Positions 54,405-62,857 of a DNA stretch of 64,000 nt are shown one piece after another; position 1 is the first letter of the stretch, and each line of letters opens with the position of its first letter. The stretch comes from DASQMT01 sp963839615 (lineage in GTDB: Bacteria > Actinomycetota > Thermoleophilia > Solirubrobacterales > Solirubrobacteraceae). The position numbers and the translations under genes are program-made. The stretch covers positions 62,001 through 126,000 of the forward strand of contig CAWIVY010000001.1 of assembly GCA_963839615.1 (NCBI GenBank). The letters run 5' to 3'. Below the pieces are notes generated by a model. That model made no database searches. It saw nothing but the letters and a program-made list of their open reading frames with translations, and was not told where the DNA came from.

Positions 54405-55865
54405 ATGACCAGCATCGCCGAGTCGCACCTGAGCAATGACGACCTTGCGCCGACGGGCCCCGAGCGGCGCACGTGGGGCACGTACAACATGGCCGCGCTC
54501 TGGGTCGGCCTGTCGATCGTGATCACGACATACACGCTCGCCTCCGGGCTGATCGCGGCCGGGATGACGTGGTGGCAGGGGCTGCTGACCGTCTCGCTCG
54601 GCAATCTCCTCGTGCTGATCCCGATCCTGCTCAACTCGCACCCAGGGACGAAGTACGGGATCCCGTTCCCCGTGCTCGTGCGCTCGAGCTTCGGCATCCG
54701 CGGCGCGAACGTGGCGGCAATGGCACGCGCGCTCGTCGCCTGCGGGTGGTTCGGTATCCAGACGTGGATCGGGGCGCTCGCCCTCGACACGCTGATGACC
54801 ACGCTGACATCCGGCTGGGCCGACGTCAGCGGCCACAAGGCGATCATGTTCGGCATCTTCTGGCTCGTCCAGGTGGCGATCATCCTGCGCGGGATCGAGG
54901 GCATCCGCTTCCTCGAGAGCTACGCCGCGCCGCTGCTGCTCGGCTCGAGCGTCGCGCTGCTGATCTGGGGCTTCAACGCAGGCGGCGGGATCGGCAACGT
55001 CTTCTCGGCCTCGTCGAACCTGATCAGCGACGACCAGAGCTTCTGGTCGCTGTTCGGCCCAGGCCTCGCGGCCAACGTCGGCTACTGGATCACGCTGTCG
55101 ATGAACATCCCGGACTTCACGCGCTACGCGAAGAACCAGCGCTCGCAGATCGTCGGCCAGAGCATCGCGATGCCGCTGACGATGACCGGCTTCTCCTTCA
55201 TCGGCATCGCGGTGACCGCGGCGACGATCATCGAGTACGGCGAGCCGATCTGGGACCCGGTGACGCTGGTCGCGAGGCTGCTCGCCGACCTGCCGGTGCT
55301 GCTGGTCGTGGCGATGGTGATCGTCGTGATCGCGCAGATCTCGACGAACATGGCGGCCAACGTCGTCTCGCCGTCGAACGACTTCTCCAACCTGTCGCCG
55401 CGTCAGATCTCGTTCCGGATGGGCGGCATGATCACCGCCGTGATCGGGATCATCTCGTTCCCCTGGAAGCTCTACGAGGACGTCGGCGCGTACATCTTCA
55501 CCTGGCTGGTCGGCTACGGCAGCCTGCTCGCGTCGTTCCTCGCGGTGATGCTGGTCGACTACTGGCTGCTGCGCAAGGCGGTGCTCGACGTCGCCGACCT
55601 CTACCGCGCCGAGGGCCAGTACTGGTTCTCGAACGGCTACAACGTGCGCGCGCTGGCGGCGGTCGCGGCCGGCGTGATCCCGGTGCTGCCCGGCTTCCTG
55701 CACGCCGCGACGACCGAGGGCGGCGTGGTCGCGGACCCGGACTTCCTCGACCAGCTCTACCGCTACGGCGTCTTCGTAGCGTTCGGGATCTCGGCGCTCA
55801 CCTACGTCGGCCTGTCGATGGCCGGCGGCCGCGAGCGGGAGCCCGCGACGGCGATGGCGGACTGA
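54405..55865 (+). CDS. NCS1-family nucleobase/hydantoin permease
   Basis: Integral membrane transporter of 486 residues with about 12 hydrophobic helices. GTYNMAALWVGLSIVITTYT is the NCS1 helix 1, LLNSHPGTKYGIPFPVLVRS and SSFGIRGANVAAMARALVAC helices 2-3, and MNIPDFTRYAKNQRSQIVGQ a conserved inner loop. Members import uracil, cytosine, allantoin or hydantoins. Three bases separate it from the amidohydrolase gene, so its substrate is probably the pyrimidine or hydantoin degraded by this operon. Confidence 0.92.
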   Translation: MTSIAESHLSNDDLAPTGPERRTWGTYNMAALWVGLSIVITTYTLASGLIAAGMTWWQGLLTVSLGNLLVLIPILLNSHPGTKYGIPFPVLVRSSFGIRGANVAAMARALVACGWFGIQTWIGALALDTLMTTLTSGWADVSGHKAIMFGIFWLVQVAIILRGIEGIRFLESYAAPLLLGSSVALLIWGFNAGGGIGNVFSASSNLISDDQSFWSLFGPGLAANVGYWITLSMNIPDFTRYAKNQRSQIVGQSIAMPLTMTGFSFIGIAVTAATIIEYGEPIWDPVTLVARLLADLPVLLVVAMVIVVIAQISTNMAANVVSPSNDFSNLSPRQISFRMGGMITAVIGIISFPWKLYEDVGAYIFTWLVGYGSLLASFLAVMLVDYWLLRKAVLDVADLYRAEGQYWFSNGYNVRALAAVAAGVIPVLPGFLHAATTEGGVVADPDFLDQLYRYGVFVAFGISALTYVGLSMAGGREREPATAMAD

Positions 55866-55872
55866 GGCGACG

Positions 55873-56874
55873 ATGGACTTCGGCGTCACCTTCCAGACGG
55901 ACCCGCCCGCGAGCCGCGTGGTCGAGCTCACTCAGCGGGCGGAGAAGGCCGGCTTCACGCACGCGTGGACGTTCGACTCGCACATCCTCTGGCAGGAGCC
56001 GTACGTCATCTACGCGCAGATGCTGGCCGCGACGGAGCGGATCATGGTCGGGCCGTTCGTGACCAACCCGGCGACGCGCGACCCGACCGTCACCGCATCG
56101 CTGTTCGCCACGCTCAACGACGGCTTCGGCAACCGCACGATCTGCGGCATCGGGCGCGGGGACTCCGCTCGCCGCGTGCTCGGCAAGCCCCCGACGACGC
56201 TCGCCGAGACCGAAGCGGCGATGCACGTGATCAAGGAGCTGGCCGAGGGCCGCGCGATCGAAACGCCGGCCGGCGAGGTGCGGATCCCGTGGGTGCGCGA
56301 CGGCAGGCTGGACGTCTGGATGGCCGGCTACGGCCCGAAGGCGCTCGCGCTCGTGGGACGCAAGGCCGACGGCTTCATCCTCCAGCTCGCCGACACCGTG
56401 ATCCTGCGCTGGACGGTCGAGCGCGTGCGCGCCGCGGCGGAGGAGGCGGGCCGCGACCCGGCGGAGATCGCGATCTGCGTCGCGGCGCCCGCCTACCTCG
56501 GCGACGATCTCGCGCACGCGCGCGACCAGTGCCGCTGGTTCGGCGGCATGGTCGGCAACCACGTCGCCGATCTCGTGCGCCGCTACGGCGAGGGCGGCGA
56601 CATCCCGACGGCGCTGACCGACTACATCAAGGCGCGCGAGGGCTACGACTACTCCCACCACGGGCGCGCCGGCAATCCCGACACCGAGTTCGTGCCCGAC
56701 GAGATCGTCGACCGCTTCTGCCTGCTCGGCACCGTCGACGACCACCTGGCGAAGCTGCGCGAGCTGGAGGCGCTAGGCGTCGACCAGTTCAACGTCTACC
56801 TGATGCACGACGCCCAGGAGGCGACGCTCGACGGCTACGGGGAGCACGTCATCCCCGAGCTGCACGCCCGCTGA
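55873..56874 (+). CDS. LLM-class flavin/F420-dependent oxidoreductase, pyrimidine-operon type
   Basis: A 333-residue luciferase-like monooxygenase barrel. MDFGVTFQTDPP begins it; GFTHAWTFDSHILWQEPYV and MVGPFVTNPATRDPTVTAS form the cofactor face, and GIGRGDSARRVLGKPP the phosphate loop. TIGR-type LLM subfamilies of this shape are known beside dihydropyrimidinase genes. No dihydropyrimidine dehydrogenase gene is in the operon, so this enzyme may reduce or oxidise the ring compound or a related substrate; that is inference. Seven bases from the permease stop. Confidence 0.85.
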   Translation: MDFGVTFQTDPPASRVVELTQRAEKAGFTHAWTFDSHILWQEPYVIYAQMLAATERIMVGPFVTNPATRDPTVTASLFATLNDGFGNRTICGIGRGDSARRVLGKPPTTLAETEAAMHVIKELAEGRAIETPAGEVRIPWVRDGRLDVWMAGYGPKALALVGRKADGFILQLADTVILRWTVERVRAAAEEAGRDPAEIAICVAAPAYLGDDLAHARDQCRWFGGMVGNHVADLVRRYGEGGDIPTALTDYIKAREGYDYSHHGRAGNPDTEFVPDEIVDRFCLLGTVDDHLAKLRELEALGVDQFNVYLMHDAQEATLDGYGEHVIPELHAR

Positions 56875-56891
56875 GCGGCGGTTCGGTTCTT

Positions 56892-57656
56892 CTACGGCGC
56901 GCGCTCGAGCTCGAGCGTGGTTCCGAAGATCCTCATCTTCCCGTTGACCGCATTGACGGCCATGCGGATGTCGACCTGGACGAAGTCGGTCGGGTCTGTG
57001 AGCGTGAACTCCTCGGGCAGCTCGTAACGCCGGCAGGCGCTGTCGTTGTGATCGGTCGGATCCTGGAAGCTCGCGAGCGGCGGCTCGGCTGCGAGCGCGC
57101 CACGGAAGAGGTTGATGAAAACGTGATCGAACCGCGCGCCCGGGTTCGTGGCGTCGACGCACAGTTGCACGGCCCGCAGTCGCTGCGGCTTGCCCGCGAC
57201 GCTCGACGGCAAGGTCGGGTGCAGCTGCACGTGCTCGGTGCCGGACGATTGCAGCGCGATCAGCTCCAGGAACTTCGCGGACAGCTGGAACTTCCTGGCG
57301 ACCGGGTTCTGCTGCGGGTCGAGCTCCCAGTTCGACGGGCCGACCGTGAACGTCGTGATCCCGGCGGCGGGCAGGAACTTCGCGTCGGCGTCGGTCTTCG
57401 TATAGCCGTCGGGTGTACCGGGGTCGCCCTTGGCGCCGGCGGGTCCGGCGGGCCCGGCTGGCCCCGCGGGTCCTGGCGGAAGCTTGCCCTTGAGCCGGTT
57501 CAACTTCACCGACTTCTTCTTGATGTCCTTCCCTGTCAGCGAGCGGTTGACGACGTTCTTCCCGGTGACCCTGATGGCCGCATAGGACGCGCCGCCGAGT
57601 GCGATGAAGACCGCGATCGTGGCCATGATGTTGGCGTAGCTGAGGTGGCGGCGCAT
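56892..57656 (-). CDS. Collagen-like repeat protein with N-terminal membrane helix
   Basis: A 254-residue exported or membrane-anchored protein. The N-terminus LSYANIMATIAVFIALGGAS is a signal-anchor helix of a type common in Thermoleophilia. A basic linker (KDIKKKSVKLNRLKGKLP) leads to a short collagen-like stretch of G-P-A and G-x-D triplets (about 62-83). A beta-rich C-terminal domain (about 95-254) follows, with two Cys that could pair. It may form a trimeric surface stalk with a globular head. TAGTGT six bases before the ATG suggests a leaderless transcript. Function unknown. Confidence 0.75.
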   Translation of the reverse strand: MRRHLSYANIMATIAVFIALGGASYAAIRVTGKNVVNRSLTGKDIKKKSVKLNRLKGKLPPGPAGPAGPAGPAGAKGDPGTPDGYTKTDADAKFLPAAGITTFTVGPSNWELDPQQNPVARKFQLSAKFLELIALQSSGTEHVQLHPTLPSSVAGKPQRLRAVQLCVDATNPGARFDHVFINLFRGALAAEPPLASFQDPTDHNDSACRRYELPEEFTLTDPTDFVQVDIRMAVNAVNGKMRIFGTTLELERAP

Positions 57657-57715
57657 CGTCCGACACTAACCGGCGCGGACGCTGCCCACAACGGGCTCGT
57701 CTTTTCTGATGACCG

Positions 57716-58324
57716 CTACGCCCGGGCGGGGCGGCGGGCACGCAGGTGGCGCACCAGCTCGACCAGCAGCGCGACCGTCAGCGCGAGGCCGAGGCCGAGA
57801 GCGAGCCCCTTGAACGGGTCCTCCTCGAAAGCGGCGCCGCCGATGTAGCCGATGAGCGCCGAGTAGGCGCCCCATGAGAGCGCGGCGATGCCGTCGAAGA
57901 ACGAGAACGAGCGCAGCGGATAGCGCACGGCGCCCGCCGTCAGCGTGATCGCGGTGCGCGCGCCGGGGATGTAGCGGCAGACGACCAGGATCGTGCCGCC
58001 GCGGTCGGCGAGGAGCCTGCCGCCGCGCTCGAATGCAGCGGCCTTGCGGCTGCCGGGCTTCGCGCGCTGGAGCACGCGTGTACCGGCCGTGCGCCCGAAC
58101 ATGTAGGAGACGTGGTCGCCGGCGAAAGCGCCGAGCGCGGCGACGACGATGACCCCGGCCAGGTTCGGCTCGCCGGTTGCGGCGAAGACGCCGGCGGTCA
58201 CGACGAGGCTCTCGCTGGGCACGATCGGGAAGAAGGCGTCGATCGCCGCGAACGCGCAGAGCGCGACGTAGACCCACGGGGATCCCATCGCTCCTTCGAC
58301 GAGTTCTGTGATCGCGTCGGCCAT
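57716..58324 (-). CDS. DedA-family membrane protein
   Basis: A 202-residue integral membrane protein. FFPIVPSESLVVTAGVFAAT and ALGAFAGDHVSYMFGRTAGT are DedA/SNARE-associated-domain signatures, and CRYIPGARTAITLTAGAVRY contains the conserved Arg. Family members flip lipid carriers or support membrane homeostasis and proton-motive force. ATG at 58324 was chosen at the family start; a 25-codon extension is unsupported. Monocistronic, divergent from a second membrane protein gene. Confidence 0.92.
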   Translation of the reverse strand: MADAITELVEGAMGSPWVYVALCAFAAIDAFFPIVPSESLVVTAGVFAATGEPNLAGVIVVAALGAFAGDHVSYMFGRTAGTRVLQRAKPGSRKAAAFERGGRLLADRGGTILVVCRYIPGARTAITLTAGAVRYPLRSFSFFDGIAALSWGAYSALIGYIGGAAFEEDPFKGLALGLGLALTVALLVELVRHLRARRPARA

Positions 58325-58424
58325 GCCCGTGAAGCCTCGCCGCTCGGCGCCCGCGCCGCAAGGGGAGCACCCCACGGCGCCGGGTGCGGCGATCCGCACC
58401 CCTGGCGCGAGACGATGTGCCGTC

Positions 58425-59108
58425 GTGGAACTGTGGTCGGCGGCTCACCTCGCCGCAATCGCGGTCACCGTGCTCGCCGCCGCGCTGCTCGCCGGCGGCG
58501 CGCGCCGGTGGGGCGAAGCCTTCGCGGCTCCGGCCGGGCGCGCGCTGGCGCTGGTGCTGCTCGCCGGATTCGCGGGCGAGCAGCTCGTCTACGCGTTGCG
58601 CGGCGACTGGACGGTCGAGCTCAACCTGCCGCTCCAGCTGACCGACGCCGTGACGCTCGTCGCGGCCGTCGCGCTCTGGCGCCCCGAGCCGCTGCTCGTC
58701 GAGCTCACCTACTTCTGGGCGCTGAGCGCCTCGTTGCAGGCCGTGATCACCCCCGACCTCGCGCAGGATTTCCCCGACGTCCTCTACTTCACGTACTTCG
58801 CGGCCCACTCGGGCGCGATCGCCGCCGCGTGCCTGCTGGTCCTGGGCTCGCGCCGGGCGCCGCGTCCAGGCGCGATCTGGCGCGTCTACGCGATCACGGC
58901 CGCGTTCGCCGGCTGTGCGGCGATCGCGACCGTTGCCACGGGCGGCAACTACATGTTCCTGCGCCGCAAGCCCGCGCGCGGGTCGCTGCTGGACGTGATG
59001 GGCCCGTGGCCGCTGTACATCGTCACCGCGGCTGTGCTCGCGCTCCTGCTCTTCGGCGTGCTCGCCGCGCTGGCGCGAGCCGCTTTGCGTGATCGGAGAC
59101 CGGTCTAG
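58425..59108 (+). CDS. TIGR02206/YwaF-family membrane protein
   Basis: A 227-residue protein with about seven transmembrane helices. WTVELNLPLQLTDAVTLVAA, LTYFWALSASLQAVITPDLA, YFTYFAAHSGAIAAACLLVL and GGNYMFLRRKPARGSLLDVM are the landmarks of the YwaF group (NLPL-L-D, FWgl-gs-Qa-iTPD, HgG-NYM-L-kP). The biochemical function of the family is not established. The GTG start gives a good first helix. Nine bases separate it from the TetR gene. Confidence 0.88.
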   Translation: MELWSAAHLAAIAVTVLAAALLAGGARRWGEAFAAPAGRALALVLLAGFAGEQLVYALRGDWTVELNLPLQLTDAVTLVAAVALWRPEPLLVELTYFWALSASLQAVITPDLAQDFPDVLYFTYFAAHSGAIAAACLLVLGSRRAPRPGAIWRVYAITAAFAGCAAIATVATGGNYMFLRRKPARGSLLDVMGPWPLYIVTAAVLALLLFGVLAALARAALRDRRPV

Positions 59109-59111
59109 ACT
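59106..59111 (+). promoter_or_regulatory. -10 element of the tetR gene
   Basis: TAGACT lies six bases before the ATG, with a weak TTTGCG 16 bases further upstream. It overlaps the stop codon of the preceding membrane-protein gene. A leaderless transcript is inferred. Confidence 0.4.
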
Positions 59112-59117
59112 CCGCGG

Positions 59118-59705
59118 ATGGAAGCGACGCCGCGGGAGCCGGCCAGCGGTCGCGAGCGGGTCCTTGCGACGGCCTACGACCTCTTCAGCCGGCACGGCAC
59201 GCGGGCGGTCGGCGTGGACCGGATCATCGCCGAGTCCGGCGTGGCGAAGATGACGCTCTACCGCAACTTCGCCTCGAAGGACGAGCTGATCGTGGCGTTC
59301 CTCGAGCGGCGCGAGCAGCTGTGGACGCAGGGCTGGCTGCAGGCGGCGGTCGAGGAGCGCGCGCAGACTCCCGGCGGCAGGCTGCTGGCGATCTTCGACA
59401 CGTTCGGCGAGTGGTTCGCGCTCGAGGGGTTCGAGGGCTGCTCGTTCATCAACGTGATGCTCGAGCTGCCCGAGGCCGGCCACCCCGTCCGCGAGGCCTG
59501 TGTGCAGCACCTGGCGGCCATCCGCGAGTTCCTCTCCGGCCTGGCCGAGGAGGCGGGCGTCGAGGATCCCGACGCGTTCGCGCGCCAGTGGCACATCCTG
59601 ATGAAGGGCAGCATCGTCGCCGCAGCGGAGGGCGACACGGAGGCCGCCGCGCGAGCGCGCGAGCTCGGCGCGCTGCTGCTCGAGCGCCACGGCGTCGCGA
59701 CCTAG
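59118..59705 (+). CDS. TetR-family transcriptional regulator
   Basis: A 195-residue repressor. RERVLATAYDLFSRHGTRAV, VDRIIAESGVAKMTLYRNF and KDELIVAFLERREQLW form the helix-turn-helix domain. The C-terminal ligand domain (about 75-190) has EGFEGCSFINVMLEL, a cysteine-bearing pocket helix. It directly precedes a Tat-exported flavoprotein gene (three bases), which it probably controls. Effector unknown. Confidence 0.93.
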   Translation: MEATPREPASGRERVLATAYDLFSRHGTRAVGVDRIIAESGVAKMTLYRNFASKDELIVAFLERREQLWTQGWLQAAVEERAQTPGGRLLAIFDTFGEWFALEGFEGCSFINVMLELPEAGHPVREACVQHLAAIREFLSGLAEEAGVEDPDAFARQWHILMKGSIVAAAEGDTEAAARARELGALLLERHGVAT

Positions 59706-59708
59706 CGC

Positions 59709-61103
59709 ATGCACCTCTCCCGCCGCGACTTCCTCGAGGCGACCGCGGCGGGGACCCTGGCGCTCGCGCTGCCGCTAGAGGCGCAGGCGCGGCTGCCGCG
59801 CGCGCAGCTGCGCGAGCTGCGCGCGGAGGTGCGCGGCCGCGTGCTCGCACCGGGCGACCACGGCTACGACGGCGCGCGGCTCGTCTTCAACCGGCGCTTC
59901 GACGCGGTCCGGCCGCCGGCTGTCGTGCGCGTGCGCGACACGGCCGACGTGCAGGCCACGGTGCGCTGGGCCGGCCGGCACGACGTGCCGCTGGTCGTGC
60001 GCTCGGGCGGCAACGCGTACAACGGCGCCTCGACGAGCGGGGCGGCGGTGGTCGTCGACGTCGGCCGCCTCGACCGCTTCGGGAGCGGCGGCGAGGTCGT
60101 CACCGCCGGCCCCGGGCTGCGCAACTTCGAGCTCTACCGGCGGCTGGCGCGGCGCGGGCTCGCGATCCCGTCCGGGTCGTGCCCGAACGTCGCGCTCGGC
60201 GGGCTCGCGACCGGCGGCGGCATGGGGCTCGCCGGCCGCGCGCTCGGCCTGACGCTCGACCGCGTCACCGCGCTCGACGTCGTGACGGCGAGCGGCGAGC
60301 GCCTGCGCGTGAGCGCCGAGGACGACCTCTTCTGGGCCCTGCGCGGTGGCGGCGGGAGCTTCGCGATCGTCACCGCCGTGCACCTGCGCGCGCGCCGGCT
60401 GCGGCGCGCCGCGTGGTTCTTCGCCTCGTATCCCGCGAGCGCGCGCGCCGAGGTGCTCGCGACCTGGGACGACCTCGCGCCCGGCGCGCCGGACCGGCTC
60501 ACCTCGATCTGCACGTTGACGGGAGCGCGCGCGAGCGCGTTCGGCCAGTACCTGGGCTCGGAGGCCTCCCTGCGGCGCCTGGTCGCCCCGCTCGCGCGGA
60601 TCGGCGACGTGCACTTCAGCGCCGGCACGAGCGACTTCCCCGCCCTCCAGCGCCGCTGGGCGGGCTGCGCGGACGGCGGCTGCGGCGCGGTGCCGCGCGC
60701 GAGCTTCGACGCCTCGTCGGTGTACGTCGACCGCAGGTTGTCCGCGGCCGGCCGGCGTGCCTTCGTCGCGGCGGCCGACGCCGGCGCGACGCTCGTGCTC
60801 GACGCGTACGGCGGCGCGATCAACCGGGTACCCGCGGACGCGACGGCCTTCGTGCACCGCGACGTGCGCTTCAGCGTGCAGATCCTCTCCTACAGCCCGA
60901 TCGGCACCGCCCGCCGGCGCGTGCGCCGGGCCCGGTCGTTGATCGCGCCGTTCGGGAACGGGGCCGCGTACCAGAACTACGCCGATCTCCGCCTGCGCTC
61001 GCCGCGCCGCGCGTATTACGGGTCCAATCTCGACCGGCTCCGGTCGATCAAGGCCGCGGTCGACCCCGACGGCCGGTTCGTCCCCGCGCAGGGGATCCGG
61101 TAA
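59709..61103 (+). CDS. Tat-exported FAD-linked oxidoreductase (berberine-bridge-like)
   Basis: A 464-residue VAO-type flavoprotein. A Tat signal (SRRDFLEATAAGTLALAL) suggests export in folded form with FAD bound. VPLVVRSGGNAYNGASTSG is the FAD site, usually holding the His for covalent FAD; here the position appears as Asn. ALGGLATGGGMGLAGRALG and DLFWALRGGGGSFAIVTAVH follow. The berberine-bridge C-terminal segment is FGNGAAYQNYADL, with YYGSNLDRLRSIKAAVDPDG. It probably oxidises an extracellular sugar or alcohol. Coupled to the upstream tetR. Confidence 0.88.
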   Translation: MHLSRRDFLEATAAGTLALALPLEAQARLPRAQLRELRAEVRGRVLAPGDHGYDGARLVFNRRFDAVRPPAVVRVRDTADVQATVRWAGRHDVPLVVRSGGNAYNGASTSGAAVVVDVGRLDRFGSGGEVVTAGPGLRNFELYRRLARRGLAIPSGSCPNVALGGLATGGGMGLAGRALGLTLDRVTALDVVTASGERLRVSAEDDLFWALRGGGGSFAIVTAVHLRARRLRRAAWFFASYPASARAEVLATWDDLAPGAPDRLTSICTLTGARASAFGQYLGSEASLRRLVAPLARIGDVHFSAGTSDFPALQRRWAGCADGGCGAVPRASFDASSVYVDRRLSAAGRRAFVAAADAGATLVLDAYGGAINRVPADATAFVHRDVRFSVQILSYSPIGTARRRVRRARSLIAPFGNGAAYQNYADLRLRSPRRAYYGSNLDRLRSIKAAVDPDGRFVPAQGIR

Positions 61104-61141
61104 GGCGGGCGCGCTGCCCGAAGAGCTGCCCGGGAGGTGCG

Positions 61142-61170
61142 TTGACCCGCCGTTCGCGCGCAACTAGCCT
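61142..61170 (+). promoter_or_regulatory. Promoter of the OmpA-like/metzincin gene
   Basis: TTGACC (61142-61147), a 17-base spacer and TAGCCT (61165-61170) make the clearest promoter in the window. The GTG start is six bases after the -10, so the transcript should start at the start codon. Confidence 0.6.
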
Positions 61171-61176
61171 CACCTC

Positions 61177-62829
61177 GTGGGCGCGGAACCAGAGCACGTC
61201 GAGTCTGCGCCGGTCGAGCAGGCGCTCACGCCCGAGGTGACACCCGCGGCGGCCCCGGGTTTCGCGCGTTCGGGCGGCGGCTCCTCCGTGGGCGCGATGC
61301 TCGCGCTCCAGCAATCGGCGGGCAACGCCGCGGTCGCGCGCGCGGTGCGTGACGGCAGGTTGACGCCCCAGGGCATGCTTCAGCGGCAGCCCGCTCCGCC
61401 TCCCACCGCCGCCCCGCCGGCCTTCAATCCGATCGTGAACGGTCCCGGCGGCGCCGCCCCGCAGGCAGTGCCCGCGGTCGGGCCGTCGACGGGCGACCCG
61501 GCCCGGGACCTCGCCGCGGCGGATGCGTTCCACTCGGGCCCGACACGCGGCCCGCAGGCGATCCAGTCCTCGTCGGGCATCGGCGGCTTCAGCGCGACCT
61601 ACGCACCGGCGAGCGACACGCTGACGATCACGATCAAGGGCTCGGTCGTGTTCGAGGACGGCATCAAGGCGCAGGGCGGCGGGTTCGTCCCCGGCGATCC
61701 CGGGCTGGCCGGCGCGGTCGCTCGGATCCCGCCGCCGGGTCCCCGCCGCACCGCGTTCCTCGCCGCGTTCCAGTGGACCGCCGCGGAGGAGGCGCCGTTC
61801 CTGACCGGGCTGGCGACCGTCGTGCGGACCGCGTGGAGCGGTCAGCACGAGTTCCACGTCAACCGTCCGCAGTGGCAGTGGATCGGCGCCCGGGTGGTCG
61901 TCGACATCCAGGTGCGCAAGCAGGAAGCCGCGGGCCGCGCCGCCGACGACCACTTCTCGATCAAGTCCGTCAAGACCCCGCCCGCGGGCACCGGACCGAA
62001 CGAGCTGCACGGCCGCGAAGGGGTCAACTCCCAGGTGGCGGGCGACAACAACCGCACGAACGCGTTCGATCAGAACATGACGCTGGGCTCGCAGGACATC
62101 CTGCCGTCCCAGCGCGCGCTGCTGCGCACCGTGCCGGTGTTCTTCGGCCACGACGAGTTCAACATCCGGCCCGCCGAGCGCACGAAGATCCGCAACTTCG
62201 CGAGCAAGTGGCAGGGCGCCGCCCCGGGGACCGCGGGCAGCCGCCCGGCGAGCGTCGAGCTCAAGGCGATGACGACCGCCTCGGGCAGCGACGTCTACAA
62301 CCAGGGACTCGCGCAGCGGCGCGCCGATGCGGTCAAGGCCGAGCTCGGGGCGGCCGGGTTCAACAACGTCAACACTCGCGTGGCCGCTACGCCGCTGGGC
62401 GAGACGCCCGCAGCCGGGTCGGAGGATGCGAACTTCCGCCGCGTCGACATGATCCCGGACGGCGGCCAGCCCCAGACCGTCGCGGTGCACGAGTTCGGCC
62501 ACGCCTTCGGCCTCGACGACGAGTACGGAGCGGAGTTCGGCGCCGGCCGGCCGGCGCCCGGGACGGCGGTCGGGCACGACGCGGCGACGAAGAAGATGAC
62601 GGATTCGACCGGCGCCAACCTCCCGGGCGCGGTCGTGGAGAACAACAACAACATCATGTCGGTGGGCGGCGCGGTCCAGCCACAGCACTACTCGACCTTC
62701 CACGAGGCGCTGCGCGCGATCTCGGGGATCGAGGAGTGGGCGCTCGGGCCGAAGCAGGCCCGCCCGGGCGGCCCCGGAGGGCCGCCGGCGCCGGCGCCCA
62801 CGCCCGCGCCCGCGCCGGGAGGGCCGTGA
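61177..62829 (+). CDS. OmpA-like domain protein with metzincin-type zinc site and eCIS-like N-terminus
   Basis: A 550-residue protein of unusual architecture. No Sec signal; the N-terminus has MLALQQSAGNAAVARAV (about 41-57), a motif common in proteins tied to DUF4157 and contractile-injection systems. A beta-rich middle (about 120-300) precedes an OmpA-like module (about 315-428: VFFGHDEFNIRPAERTKI, VYNQGLAQRRADAVKAEL, FRRVDMIPD). Immediately after it, HEFGHAFGLDD (438-448) fits the metzincin pattern HExxHxxGxxD. The end is Pro/Gly-rich. A peptidoglycan-targeted protease or secreted effector is inferred; no injection-system genes are in the window. Confidence 0.7.
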   Translation: MGAEPEHVESAPVEQALTPEVTPAAAPGFARSGGGSSVGAMLALQQSAGNAAVARAVRDGRLTPQGMLQRQPAPPPTAAPPAFNPIVNGPGGAAPQAVPAVGPSTGDPARDLAAADAFHSGPTRGPQAIQSSSGIGGFSATYAPASDTLTITIKGSVVFEDGIKAQGGGFVPGDPGLAGAVARIPPPGPRRTAFLAAFQWTAAEEAPFLTGLATVVRTAWSGQHEFHVNRPQWQWIGARVVVDIQVRKQEAAGRAADDHFSIKSVKTPPAGTGPNELHGREGVNSQVAGDNNRTNAFDQNMTLGSQDILPSQRALLRTVPVFFGHDEFNIRPAERTKIRNFASKWQGAAPGTAGSRPASVELKAMTTASGSDVYNQGLAQRRADAVKAELGAAGFNNVNTRVAATPLGETPAAGSEDANFRRVDMIPDGGQPQTVAVHEFGHAFGLDDEYGAEFGAGRPAPGTAVGHDAATKKMTDSTGANLPGAVVENNNNIMSVGGAVQPQHYSTFHEALRAISGIEEWALGPKQARPGGPGGPPAPAPTPAPAPGGP

Positions 62830-62857
62830 GGTCGCCGGCCGCGCCTGGCTGCTCGCC

